Positions 22,334 to 31,943 of a DNA stretch of 64,000 nt are shown here, piece by piece. A program made the translations under genes and the position numbers. The DNA comes from Firmicutes bacterium UBA4845 (GTDB lineage: Bacteria; Bacillota; Clostridia; Tissierellales; Sedimentibacteraceae). The notes under the pieces were generated by a model. It searched no databases. It saw nothing but the letters and a program-made list of their open reading frames with translations, and was not told the origin of the DNA. How positions within the stretch are numbered: position 1 is the stretch's first letter; every line of letters begins with the position of its first letter. Location of the stretch: contig DHER01000084.1 in NCBI GenBank assembly GCA_002399975.1, positions 1 through 64,000 on the forward strand, written 5' to 3'.

Positions 22334-25047
22334 GTTTTTCATATCCGGAGCAGAAAAAACTTGTTCTTGATCATATTACGCTTACAGTAAAAAAAGGAGA
22401 GTTTCTTGTGTTCTGCGGACCTTCCGGCAGTGGAAAGACAACTTTCCTCAGGCAGCTTAAATCGGTTATTTCTCCTCACGGAGCAAAAACAGGCAGTATT
22501 TTATTTGAAGGTACTCCACTTGAAGAGCTTAATCAGAGGGAACAGTCTTCCCGCATAGGTTATGTACTCCAAAGCCCGGAAAACCAGTTGGTAACCGATA
22601 AAGTCTGGCACGAGCTTGCCTTCGGCATGGAAAGTTTGGGATTTGATACTCCTGCAATACGTCTTAGAGTTGCGGAAATGGCTTCTTTTTTTGGAATACA
22701 GAATTGGTTTTATAAAAATGTGGAAGAACTTTCCGGAGGTCAGAAACAGCTTCTGAACCTGGCTGCTATAATGACGATGCAGCCCTCTGTTCTCATTCTG
22801 GACGAGCCTACAAGCCAGCTTGATCCTATTGCTGCTTCTGATTTTCTTGCAACTGTGTCAAAAATAAACAGGGAGATTGGAACAACAATCATTCTTACGG
22901 AACACAGGCTTGAGGAAGCAATGCCGCTTGCGGACAGGGCAGTGGTTATGGATAAGGGAAAAATTATTGCCGATGGCACACCTAAGGAAGTGGGACAGAT
23001 TTTAAGAAGGGAAAACCATAAAATGTTTCTTGCCATGCCGGTTCCAATGAGGATTTATGCCGGAGTGCCCAATGATCTTAGTTGTCCTGTAACGGTCAGG
23101 GAAGGTCATCAATGGCTGGATGCTTTTGCAAAAAAACACAGTGTTAAATCTATAGGGAGCCATAAGGCTGATCCTGTGGACAGGGGCATGCCGGCTGCTG
23201 AATTAAAAGAAGCCTGGTTCAGGTATGAAAAGGATATGCCTGACGTGGCAAAGGGCGTGTCAGTATGTGCATACCCAGGAGAATTTCTTGCTATACTGGG
23301 AGGAAACGGAACTGGAAAAACTACGACCTTGTCTCTTATTTCAGGCCTTAACAGGCCTTATAGAGGAGATGCGTTACTTTTTGGAAGAAATATATCTAAA
23401 GTTCCCGACAGCGAAAAATTCGGCGGTATGTTGGGAGTATTACCTCAAAATCCTCAATCACTTTTTGTTAAAAAATCTGTTGAGCTGGATTTGTACGAAA
23501 TGCTCAAGGGCCTCAGGCTTTCAAATGAAGAGCAGAAAAAACGTGTAGATCGCGTTTCCCGTATATGTGAACTTACAGAACTTATGGACAGGCACCCCTA
23601 TGATCTGTCAGGAGGGGAGCAGCAAAGGGCCGCACTGGCAAAAGTGCTTCTTACAGAGCCTAAGCTTCTATTGCTGGACGAACCTACGAAAGGCATGGAT
23701 GCGGAATTTAAAATTACGTTTGGAGGGATCTTAAAAAGGCTGTTGTCTCAGGAAGTATCTGTTGTAATGGTCAGCCATGACATAGAATTTTGCGCTCAGT
23801 ATGCAGACAGGTGCGCTTTGTTTTTTGATGGCGGAATTGTAACGGAAGGGAAGCCGTCGGAATTTTTTTCAGGGAACAGCTTTTATACCACTGCTGCAAA
23901 CCGCATGTCCAGAAATATTTTGCCGTATGCTGTAACAGCTGAGGATGTTATAAGGGCATGTGGAGGAAATCCTCTTAATTTAGACTCAGGTGGAACTGGA
24001 GATGAATATGATTTAACTTACGGAATTGATGAAAATAAAGATAAGAATAATGATTCTGTTACACCTTCCCAAAAAACGGAAAATACGTGGGGTAAAAAAA
24101 GAATGATTGTTTCTGCCGTTTCTCTGATTATTGCGATTTTTGCGGCTGTAAAAGTTTTTCCGATTATTTCGGGGCATACCTGGTCTTCCCTTATTGGCGT
24201 GAGGGAGTCTGAAGGCATCGGTCAATGGAAATATGCAATTTTGACGGTATTGTTTACAGTTTCTGCCGCTGTTTTCTTTATGACGGTATTTCAGAGAAGC
24301 AATCCGCCTCCTCTGTCTGTAATACAAGTGGAAAAAGACAAACGAAAGCTTTCAAAAAGAACTGTTGTGGCATCAGTACTTATACTATGCCTTATTCCGT
24401 TTACTATTTTTTTTGGGGTATACTACCTTGAAAATAAGAAATATTATTTTATATCGCTGTTAATTATATTGGAAACCATGATACCATTTGCCATGATATT
24501 CGAAGGGAGGAAGCCACAGGCCAGAGAACTTGTAATTATTTCTGTTCTTTGTGCCATTGGTGTTGCCGGGCGGACTGCATTTTTTATGCTGCCCAATTTT
24601 AAACCTGTGGCAGCAATATGCATAGTATCCGGAGTTGCATTTGGAGGAGAAAGCGGATTTATGGTAGGCGCAATGACCATGCTTTTGTCAAATGTAATGT
24701 TCGGCCAGGGAACATGGACTCCCTGGCAGATGTTTGCCATGGGGTTAATCGGATTCCTTGCAGGTGTTTTGTTCAAAAAAGGTCTGCTGCGCCGGGACCG
24801 TATATCTATGGCAGTATTCGGAGGCATTGCTGTGTTCATTATATATGGCGGCATTATGGATCCTGCTTCGGCAATAATGTTTCAGGATAAAATTAATTGG
24901 CCCATAATAGCTACATATATGGTTATGGGAGTTCCTATAAACCTTGTTCATGCTTCGGCGACGGTTTTTTTCCTTTTGTTGATAGGTGAGCCTATGCTTG
25001 AAAAACTGGACAGAATAAAAATTAAATATGGGTTGATGGAAGAATAA
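22306..25047 (+). CDS. ECF transporter fusion: two ABC ATPase domains plus membrane S-component
   Basis: 913 residues joining three ECF parts. ABC domain 1 has Walker A GPSGSGKTT (about 37-45), signature LSGGQKQ (about 142) and Walker B VLILDEPTSQLD. ABC domain 2 has Walker A GGNGTGKTTT (about 331), signature LSGGEQQ (about 433) and Walker B LLLLDEPTKGMD. After a charged linker, about residues 597-900 form eight or so membrane helices; the last six resemble an S-component (RTAFFMLPNFKPVAA, GFMVGAMTM, PWQMFAMGLIGFLAG). S-components are normally separate genes. Fusion fixes this importer to a single substrate, probably cobalamin or a precursor, given the riboswitch and DUF4430 neighbours. The substrate is not proven by sequence. 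Confidence 0.87.
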   Translation: MESYSIKDLSFSYPEQKKLVLDHITLTVKKGEFLVFCGPSGSGKTTFLRQLKSVISPHGAKTGSILFEGTPLEELNQREQSSRIGYVLQSPENQLVTDKVWHELAFGMESLGFDTPAIRLRVAEMASFFGIQNWFYKNVEELSGGQKQLLNLAAIMTMQPSVLILDEPTSQLDPIAASDFLATVSKINREIGTTIILTEHRLEEAMPLADRAVVMDKGKIIADGTPKEVGQILRRENHKMFLAMPVPMRIYAGVPNDLSCPVTVREGHQWLDAFAKKHSVKSIGSHKADPVDRGMPAAELKEAWFRYEKDMPDVAKGVSVCAYPGEFLAILGGNGTGKTTTLSLISGLNRPYRGDALLFGRNISKVPDSEKFGGMLGVLPQNPQSLFVKKSVELDLYEMLKGLRLSNEEQKKRVDRVSRICELTELMDRHPYDLSGGEQQRAALAKVLLTEPKLLLLDEPTKGMDAEFKITFGGILKRLLSQEVSVVMVSHDIEFCAQYADRCALFFDGGIVTEGKPSEFFSGNSFYTTAANRMSRNILPYAVTAEDVIRACGGNPLNLDSGGTGDEYDLTYGIDENKDKNNDSVTPSQKTENTWGKKRMIVSAVSLIIAIFAAVKVFPIISGHTWSSLIGVRESEGIGQWKYAILTVLFTVSAAVFFMTVFQRSNPPPLSVIQVEKDKRKLSKRTVVASVLILCLIPFTIFFGVYYLENKKYYFISLLIILETMIPFAMIFEGRKPQARELVIISVLCAIGVAGRTAFFMLPNFKPVAAICIVSGVAFGGESGFMVGAMTMLLSNVMFGQGTWTPWQMFAMGLIGFLAGVLFKKGLLRRDRISMAVFGGIAVFIIYGGIMDPASAIMFQDKINWPIIATYMVMGVPINLVHASATVFFLLLIGEPMLEKLDRIKIKYGLMEE

Positions 25048-25099
25048 AAAAATAAGAAGAATAAAAAAATAAAAGGAACTGTAAGCAGGGCTCATTAAT

Positions 25100-25735
25100 T
25101 TATTCTGTCATTTCGATTATTTCCTTTATTCTGTTAAGAAGATGGTCGGCAATATAATAAGTTGTTTCAAAATGTACATAATCAAGTATATTTTCATCCC
25201 ACAAAAGCTTAAGTTGTGCGGGAAACTCGTCGTCACAGTCCCAGAACTGTATCATAACCGGAAGAAAATCAAATGTTTTTATTATATAGCTAATGTCTGC
25301 ATAGTTTGCTGGTTTACCGTGAAGAATCAGGCATGCTTTTTCAAACTCCTTGCATTTTCCGGAAAAGCTTTTGGCATAGCGGTCAAAATGGCTGCTTGCT
25401 ACAAAGGTACCGGAATGTGCCAGGCGGCTTACGCTTTGTATTGTATCCCACCGTCCTGATAGCTTTGGTTCATCTTTTGAATAATAAAACAGGTCTAAAA
25501 ACGACATGATCTCGTTAAAACCCGCCTTGGTTTCATATGATCGGCCATCTTTTGAGTTTTCTGTAATTCCGGCTTGCCGGTTTATGCGGTATTTTTGCCC
25601 TACAAAATCAATGTACAAATATTGTTTATCTAAGTTAAGGTTAAATTTTTTCGCTATGGCTTCATGATCCCATTTAATAAATTCAAGTTGTAATTTCTCG
25701 CTTTGAATTTGGTAGTTTGATTTTTTCTGGTTCAT
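25100..25735 (-). CDS. DUF3786 domain protein
   Basis: A 211-residue soluble protein. The C-terminal region has FWDCDDEFPAQLKLLWDENI, then YVHFETTYYIADHLL, which matches the DUF3786 family; an ISYIIKTFDFLP segment precedes it. The function of the family is unknown. Start: ATG 25735 has AAAGGAGCG upstream; the longer frame from 25753 starts inside that ribosome binding site. It is convergent to the corrinoid uptake operon, from which it is 52 bases away. The neighbourhood makes a corrinoid or metal link possible, but nothing in the sequence shows it. Confidence 0.75.
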   Translation of the reverse strand: MNQKKSNYQIQSEKLQLEFIKWDHEAIAKKFNLNLDKQYLYIDFVGQKYRINRQAGITENSKDGRSYETKAGFNEIMSFLDLFYYSKDEPKLSGRWDTIQSVSRLAHSGTFVASSHFDRYAKSFSGKCKEFEKACLILHGKPANYADISYIIKTFDFLPVMIQFWDCDDEFPAQLKLLWDENILDYVHFETTYYIADHLLNRIKEIIEMTE

Positions 25736-25965
25736 ATAATCGCTCCTTTTCAAAATTAGATATTTACTTTCTTTACATTATTTATTTTATAACGAGGCAG
25801 TTCGGTAATACAATGTTATTCTTATTACTTATATATTATAACGTTTTCAATATTTTAGCAAGTAATTTAAATGCATCAAAATAAATTATTTTTTTACACT
25901 TTATTAAGAAAAAAATGACAAATACAGCAATATTGCTCTGATTTATGGTATATTCCCCAGATTTA

Positions 25966-25994
25966 TTGACATACTAAGGGAATAGAGGTATTAT
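25966..25994 (+). promoter_or_regulatory. SigA-type promoter of the radical SAM gene
   Basis: TTGACA (25966-25971), 17-bp spacer, TATTAT (25989-25994). The rest of the 315-base gap (25736-26050) is AT-rich and shows no other signal. Confidence 0.65.
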
Positions 25995-26050
25995 ATGTTT
26001 TAAATAATTAATATTTGATTTGTTAATATGTTATAGAAAGTGGGTAGAAT

Positions 26051-27430
26051 ATGAAAGTTGTTTTTTTAATTCCTGCAGGTGATGTACGTAGGTTAACTAT
26101 TTACAGAATCGGAAATAAGCTGTATGGTCATTCTAATTCTGTTACAGGCCCTCTCGTTTTAGGGCATATACTCAAAAATGCCGGACATGACGTTTCGGTT
26201 TATGAGGAACTTTATGACAATATAGACTATTCAAAGTTTGTGGACGTGGATGTGTTTTGTCTTTATACCATGACATCTACGGTACCGAGAGCATATTTTC
26301 TTGCAGATAAGCTGCACAGAGAAACAAATGCACGTGTGCTTATAGGGGGAATGCATGCTTCCGTAATGCCGGATGAAGCTGCACAATATGCGGACCAGGT
26401 TGTTGTTGGAGAAGGGGAGACAGTGATCCTTGATGTAGTGGAAGGAAGAATTACGGACAAGATCGTTTATGCTCAATGTCTTAAAAACCTTGATGATGCA
26501 CCTTTCCCCGACTATTCGCTGCTTAAGACACGTTGTGAATGTGCTAACGTTTTATCTACCAGGGGATGCCCTTTTTGTTGTTCCTTCTGTACTACGTCCC
26601 GCATGTTTCACCCCTATAGGGAAAGAAGCATCGACAGTGTAATAGAGGAATTGCGGTACTATAAGAAAATAGGCTTTAAATATATGAACTTTGAAGATGA
26701 CAATTTTACTGCCAATAAAGAACGTGCCAAGGAAATCTGCCGTCGTATGATAGATGAAGACTTAGTTTTTAATGAAACATTTTTTTTCGGGCGTACAGAT
26801 ATGGCTAATGATGAGGAATTGCTGAATTTATGCCAGAAAGCTCATCTAACCCGAACTTTGGTGGGCATTGAGTCCTTAAATCAGGAATCTTTGGATGTCA
26901 TAAATAAGCACCAGAGTATTTCTGATATTGAAAGATGCGCCCAGGCACTTGCCAAGCATAAAATACGCCTTATTGCCAGTGTTGTTTTGGGTATTGATAC
27001 CGACAGCGGCGACGATATAAAACGAAGTATTGATTTTGCAAAGGGAATTAATGCTTACCAGCTTCAGCCTGCAATTTTGACACCTTTTCCGGGGACGGCT
27101 GACTATGAGCAGTATGAGTCGGAAAATAGGATGATTTCAAAAGACTGGAGTATTTATGACATGATGAATGTGACGTTTTTACCAAAAAAAATGACGCCTT
27201 GGGAATTACAGAAGGAGTTTTTCGGTGCACTAAAACGATTTTACACGTTCACTTCGTCATTTAAGATCGGAAAGTTATTCGGAGTAAACTATGGAATTCG
27301 TCGTGCAGGGCTGAGTATCGTAGTAAAACTTGCTGTTCCATTGCTACATCTTTTGGCATTACTTGCTAAAAATACAAACTTGTATAAAATCAAACACATA
27401 AATTTTAATCCACGTACACAGGAAAGCTGA
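26051..27430 (+). CDS. B12-binding domain radical SAM protein
   Basis: 459 residues. The N-terminal third is a cobalamin-binding Rossmann-like domain (GPLVLGHILKNAGHDVSVYE, VLIGGMHASVMPDEA, VVVGEGE). The radical SAM core follows, with the cluster motif CPFCCSFC (CxxxCxxC) near residue 177. The rest continues the barrel (MNFEDDNFTANKERAKEICRRM) and ends in a hydrophobic helix. This is the class B/Elp3-related layout of cobalamin-dependent methyltransferases and cyclases. The DxHxH-type cobalamin ligand is not seen, as in many of these enzymes. The substrate is unknown. It has its own promoter and terminator, so it is a single-gene unit. It would draw on the cobalamin that the upstream operon imports. 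Confidence 0.87.
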   Translation: MKVVFLIPAGDVRRLTIYRIGNKLYGHSNSVTGPLVLGHILKNAGHDVSVYEELYDNIDYSKFVDVDVFCLYTMTSTVPRAYFLADKLHRETNARVLIGGMHASVMPDEAAQYADQVVVGEGETVILDVVEGRITDKIVYAQCLKNLDDAPFPDYSLLKTRCECANVLSTRGCPFCCSFCTTSRMFHPYRERSIDSVIEELRYYKKIGFKYMNFEDDNFTANKERAKEICRRMIDEDLVFNETFFFGRTDMANDEELLNLCQKAHLTRTLVGIESLNQESLDVINKHQSISDIERCAQALAKHKIRLIASVVLGIDTDSGDDIKRSIDFAKGINAYQLQPAILTPFPGTADYEQYESENRMISKDWSIYDMMNVTFLPKKMTPWELQKEFFGALKRFYTFTSSFKIGKLFGVNYGIRRAGLSIVVKLAVPLLHLLALLAKNTNLYKIKHINFNPRTQES

Positions 27431-27452
27431 TCTGTACAATCAAACAAATATA

Positions 27453-27500
27453 TCCGTAACCTTACTTTATAAAATAAATGATAAGGTTACGGATTTTTAT
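27453..27500. terminator. Bidirectional terminator
   Basis: TCCGTAACCTTA pairs perfectly with TAAGGTTACGGA, then TTTTTAT. It lies between the convergent radical SAM and serpin genes. Confidence 0.88.
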
Positions 27501-27515
27501 CAGGCTAAATTTGAA

Positions 27516-28769
27516 TTAATTTTCATTCGGGTTTTCTATAATACCTATAAACAAGGGCAAGCCGTTTTCTAAATCGACTATTCCGTAAACGAAAGGTCTG
27601 TCGAATGTGAGTTCCTGAATCTGCATAGGTGCTGATGTAGCCCCAATTCCGATAGATGTTACTGCTGACGCTTCTGTACCTTTTTCATCTACCTTTATAA
27701 ATGTTTTATGTTTTACATCGGATATGCATAAATCTTTGTTCCGGCTTTTTTGCATTAGTGAAAAATCTGCGTTATTTGGGTCAAAAGCAGTTTTCATGCC
27801 CATGTTAGATAATTCTTCAATTAAGCTGTCTTCATAGTTACTTTCAAATTTTGGAATAGAAAGATTAATAGTTTTGTTTTCTTTATTTTTAATCAGTTTC
27901 CATATCTTATTAGCTGAAAAATTATTTATCATTTCTCTGGGAGTTTCTCCTTCAGGCGGTAAAAGTGCTACAAGTGCAAACTTTTCCCCAACATACGGAA
28001 GAAGTACTCCTTCAGTTCCATCTGAGGATAAATAGCTCATATCTCCTCTGCGATGCATAAAGTCAATATTTTCAGTTTTCTCGGAAGAGTTGAAGACTTG
28101 TTTGTATGTATTATTTGAACTGAAAGGATCTTTCCAGTCTCCTTTAAAATAAACAGCATTTATTAAGCAAATCATTATATCATCATTGATTTGATCTATG
28201 ATTTTATCTATAGTTCCGTTGGTTGCATCCTTTACCCATTCATTGATTGTATCAGGTGCTTTTTTATCATTAAAATCCAGGCTTTTTAACGATGCTGAAT
28301 AGTAGTCGCCGTTTTTTTGCAGAAATTCTTCATCAGCTTCAAATCCTTTTCTGTACCAAATTGAATTTGCTACGGTTAAATCAATACTTTCAACATTAGA
28401 ATTTAAATCATTCATCCATTCTTTGAGTCCTTTGTTTAATTCGTCTTCTGATATTCCTCCTGCTTTAAGGGTATTTTTCATATCTGTTTTCGTTTGACCA
28501 CAGGCTCCGTTTTGGGTCATTGACAGCGCTGTATAAACAGACAGCGGAGATACCATTATATTTCCGGGTTTTTCGGATGACTGTTTGAAAAAATCCCAGG
28601 AAAAATTTAAGTAAGATTTTTTTAATTTTTCATTCATTGGGTCTGTCATATGATCATACACCTCGTTTGAATATTCATCTGTCAAATCCTGTGGCACTCC
28701 AGCGCAGCCGGTAACAGACATTGTAAAAACAAGCATGCATGAAATTAAAAAGTTTTTTTTCTTATTCAA
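27516..28769 (-). CDS. Serpin, lipoprotein type
   Basis: A 417-residue serpin with a lipoprotein signal peptide (lipobox VTGC near residue 22), so it is anchored outside the membrane. The full serpin fold is present: NIMVSPLSVYTALSMT at the start, NAVYFKGDWKDPF in the middle, LIEELSNMGM later. The reactive-centre hinge is EKGTEASAVTS, and FDRPFVYGI near the end. Counting from the hinge Glu as P17, the scissile bond falls near Thr-Ser in GATSAPM, suggesting a protease that cleaves after small residues. Start: GGAGGTG is 6 bases before a TTG (28769); the ATG at 28784 overlaps that ribosome binding site, so TTG is preferred. Confidence 0.9.
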   Translation of the reverse strand: MNKKKNFLISCMLVFTMSVTGCAGVPQDLTDEYSNEVYDHMTDPMNEKLKKSYLNFSWDFFKQSSEKPGNIMVSPLSVYTALSMTQNGACGQTKTDMKNTLKAGGISEDELNKGLKEWMNDLNSNVESIDLTVANSIWYRKGFEADEEFLQKNGDYYSASLKSLDFNDKKAPDTINEWVKDATNGTIDKIIDQINDDIMICLINAVYFKGDWKDPFSSNNTYKQVFNSSEKTENIDFMHRRGDMSYLSSDGTEGVLLPYVGEKFALVALLPPEGETPREMINNFSANKIWKLIKNKENKTINLSIPKFESNYEDSLIEELSNMGMKTAFDPNNADFSLMQKSRNKDLCISDVKHKTFIKVDEKGTEASAVTSIGIGATSAPMQIQELTFDRPFVYGIVDLENGLPLFIGIIENPNEN

Positions 28770-28928
28770 TACAAACACCTCCATATTCTTTTGACGTTTT
28801 TTTTTGAATTAAGTTCCAGGATTAGGCTCAAACAATTTATTTTTAATATATTTTGGAATAAAGCAATTGAACAAGGCATATAAATTAACTGTATAGGAAA
28901 GTGCATATTTCGCAGGGGAGGGATTATT

Positions 28929-30407
28929 ATTACTAATTTAGATATATATGAAGATATAGCAAGAAGGACGAAGGGCGAAATATATTTGGGCGTCGTCGGT
29001 CCTGTGCGTACGGGAAAATCTACATTTATTAGAAAATTTTCTGAAAATTTAATGCTGCCCAATATAGAAGATGAATATATAAGGGAAAGGGCAAAGGATG
29101 AAATGCCCCAAAGCGGTACAGGAAAGACTGTTACAACAACAGAGCCTAAATTTGTACCCGGGGAAGCAGTAAATGTAACATTTGATGACAATATAAGCGC
29201 AAAGTTAAGGCTGATTGACTGTGTAGGCTATATGATCCCCGGAGCCATAGGCAACATGGAAGGTGAAATACCGAGGCTTGTAAGTACTCCATGGAACGAG
29301 GAGCCTATACCATTTGCAGATGCTGCTGAAATAGGAACAAGAAAAGTAATCAAAGACCATTCTACAATAGGTGTTTTGGTTACAACCGACGGGAGTATAA
29401 CTGATATCAACAGGGACAATTATATTATGGCTGAAGAAAGGGTAGTGAAAGAACTAAAAGAAATAAATAAACCATTTGTAATTATTTTAAATACTACGCA
29501 CCCTTCGGATGAAAACACAAATGTGCTGGCTTCCCAGCTTAATGAAAAATATGATGCACCCGTACAGGTTTTAGACCTGATGAATTTAAAGACGGATGAT
29601 ATTGACAATGTATTGGAAAATGTATTGTATGAATTTCCTATTAAGGAAATTAATGTGGATTTGCCAAAATGGTTTGACGGCCTTACATTTGATTATTCGC
29701 TAAAGAAGGATTTGATAAGTACCCTTAAAGATGATTTCGAAGATTACTATAAACTCAGCGACTTTAATACTGACAACATTTTCTCTGAAGGAAATGATTA
29801 TGTTGAAGATTTTTATGTTAAGAATATTGAGCTTGGAACCGGAAGCATCAACATGAAAATAGATCTTGATAATTCGTATTATTACAAAGTTATAAGTGAG
29901 CTGTCGGGGGAAGAAATTACCGGAGAACATCAGATATTGAAACTTATAGGGGATTTGTCCAAGACAAAGGACAGCTATAAACGTGTTGAAGCTGCCATTA
30001 GTGATGCAAAGGCTAATGGATATGGTTATGTATCGCCGGCCATAGGAGATATGACTATTGAAAAGCCTGAAATATTCAAAGAAGGCGGCAGGTATGGAAT
30101 TAAAATCAAGGCTCAGGCTCCGTCTCTGCATATTTTCAATGCAGGCATAAATACGGAAGTTTCTCCTGTTATAGGTACTAAGGCACAAAGTGAGGATTTA
30201 ATGAACCATCTTGCCGATCAGATAAAAGATAACCCCAAGAGCATATGGGATGCAGAGATATTCGGGAAGACACTTTACAGTTTGATAGATGAGCAGCTTG
30301 AATCCAAACTTACTGCAATGCCCGAAAATGCAAGAAGAAAGCTTAAAAAAACAATCGAAAAAATTGTTAATGACGGTTCGGGCAGCATAATATTTCTGAT
30401 AATATAA
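28929..30407 (+). CDS. spoIVA: Stage IV sporulation protein A, apparently initiated at ATT
   Basis: SpoIVA is the ATPase that polymerises as the basement layer of the spore coat. The Walker A GPVRTGKST is near residue 24, with AKDEMPQSGTGKTVTTTEPKF and DCVGYMIPGA after it; the C-terminal SpoIVA middle and anchor regions follow. The conserved N-terminus (TNLDIYEDIARRTKGEIYLG) lies upstream of the first in-frame TTG (28986) and has no ATG, GTG or TTG in frame back to the stop at 28881. AGGGGAGGG is placed for ATT 28926 or 28929. Starting at 28929 gives 492 residues, the same as the B. subtilis protein. The TTG would cut into the domain just before the P-loop. Confidence 0.9.
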   Translation: MTNLDIYEDIARRTKGEIYLGVVGPVRTGKSTFIRKFSENLMLPNIEDEYIRERAKDEMPQSGTGKTVTTTEPKFVPGEAVNVTFDDNISAKLRLIDCVGYMIPGAIGNMEGEIPRLVSTPWNEEPIPFADAAEIGTRKVIKDHSTIGVLVTTDGSITDINRDNYIMAEERVVKELKEINKPFVIILNTTHPSDENTNVLASQLNEKYDAPVQVLDLMNLKTDDIDNVLENVLYEFPIKEINVDLPKWFDGLTFDYSLKKDLISTLKDDFEDYYKLSDFNTDNIFSEGNDYVEDFYVKNIELGTGSINMKIDLDNSYYYKVISELSGEEITGEHQILKLIGDLSKTKDSYKRVEAAISDAKANGYGYVSPAIGDMTIEKPEIFKEGGRYGIKIKAQAPSLHIFNAGINTEVSPVIGTKAQSEDLMNHLADQIKDNPKSIWDAEIFGKTLYSLIDEQLESKLTAMPENARRKLKKTIEKIVNDGSGSIIFLII

Positions 30408-30441
30408 AGCAAGTAGCAAAAGATGCTCCCCGCAAATTATT

Positions 30442-30472
30442 ATGGATGAACAGGAGTTCATCTATTTTTTTG
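30442..30472 (+). terminator. Terminator after spoIVA
   Basis: ATGGATGAAC pairs with GTTCATCTAT (one G-T), followed by seven T. Confidence 0.85.
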
Positions 30473-30659
30473 TCGTTAGTCATTAATTGTATAAAAATGT
30501 CTTTTATCCCCAAATTTTTTTCTTATTCGTCTGAATATTGTAGTAATAATATTTAAAATCAATCATATATGGCTTGCCAAATAAATAAAATTTATGTTAT
30601 AATACATCATGTATAAAAGGAATTTTTAAATTTAAGCAAGTAAAACTGAGGCTTTAAAA

Positions 30660-31933
30660 ATGGGTAAAAAAAAAACTTTGGTTTAAAAAATTTTTTCTTT
30701 TGTTTTGCATTGGTATGCACAGTTATTTACATATTTCAAAGTATTAGCGGTTCAACTGAAACAATGCTTGTTGAAAACGGGAATTTAGAGGATGTTATAA
30801 ATGCTGACGGTGTAGTTGTGAAAGATGAAAAGGTCTATAATGCATCTGTCGGTGGCAGCGTAACATATTATTGCGAAGATGGAGAAAAGGTAAAAGCAGG
30901 CCAGCTTGTAGCGGATTTAAACACCGATACAAGCTCTGCTGGTATAAATAAACAAATGGCTGAAATCCAGAAAGTCATTGACCAAAAATATGATTCAAAT
31001 AATTCAAAAGTCAGTGCTGTAGTTTTATCACGGGATTCCCTTGCTTCATTTGAAAATGAAGTTCAGGTGAGTATTTTAAATAATGACTTGAACGGGGTTT
31101 ACAGTATTGTTGGACAAGTAGGCAATAACAGTAGTATGCCTATAAATGAAGGTAATGAAGCTAACTATGAGCAATATGACATCAGTCAGCTAGAGTCTTT
31201 AAAGAATGGTCTTGCAAAAAGCGTTTCAACTCATAAGGTCCAGTATTATTCAGCACGTCCGGGGTTGATTACATATAAAATTGACGGGTTGGAAGATGGA
31301 TACAAATATGAAAATGTTTTTGATATGACTCCAAGCAGTACTGTCAGGAAAGATTATACTCTGTCAGATATGAGCCGGAAGGAATCAGTTGCTGAAAATG
31401 AGGGTATATTTAAAATTATCAGGAATTTTGATTACTATATAGCAGCTACCGTAGATAATGAAAAAGCAAAGTTGTTTGAAGCAGATAAATACATAAAGGC
31501 GAGGATAATGTCGGACGACGGTCAGCAGTATGAGGCCTGGGGTTACATTAAAAAAATAAATTACGGCAGCGAGCAGTCTGTATTAATATTGTATTTTGAC
31601 GATTATTTTTATAAAATATATGACAAACGCTATGTGAACCTGGAACTTATAACCGATACATATGAGGGATTGAAAATAAGCACTAAGGCTCTGACACAGC
31701 TGAATGGATTAACAGGAGTATATGTTCAGGATGCAAGCAAAATAATTAAATTCTTTCCAGTTGAAGTTTTAGGTAAAAATGAAAATTATGCAATAATATC
31801 TGCAGGTGAATATATAGGAGAGCATGACAGGAGAGTAATAGATATTAATGGCAAGTCATATTCGACTGTAAAAATCTTTGATAAAATAATATTGGAGCCT
31901 GAAAAGGTATATGACGGCCAGATAGCGGATTAG
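30660..31933 (+). CDS. HlyD-like membrane fusion protein with an A10 tract frame break
   Basis: About 424 residues if the frame is restored. One N-terminal membrane helix (FFFCFALVCTVIYIFQSI) is followed by an extracytoplasmic region with a lipoyl/biotinyl-like hairpin (VVKDEKVYNASVGGSVTYYCEDGEKVKAGQLVADLN) as in HlyD adaptor proteins. The main frame opens at 30668. The likely start, ATG 30660 with GAGG upstream, is in another frame. Between them is a run of ten A (30666-30675); eleven A would join MGKKKN to the helix in one frame. A TTG at 30710 has no ribosome binding site and would cut the helix. The gene heads the yggS-sepF-yggT-ylmH cluster. Its role is not known. Confidence 0.72.
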
Positions 31934-31943
31934 GAGGCTTATT

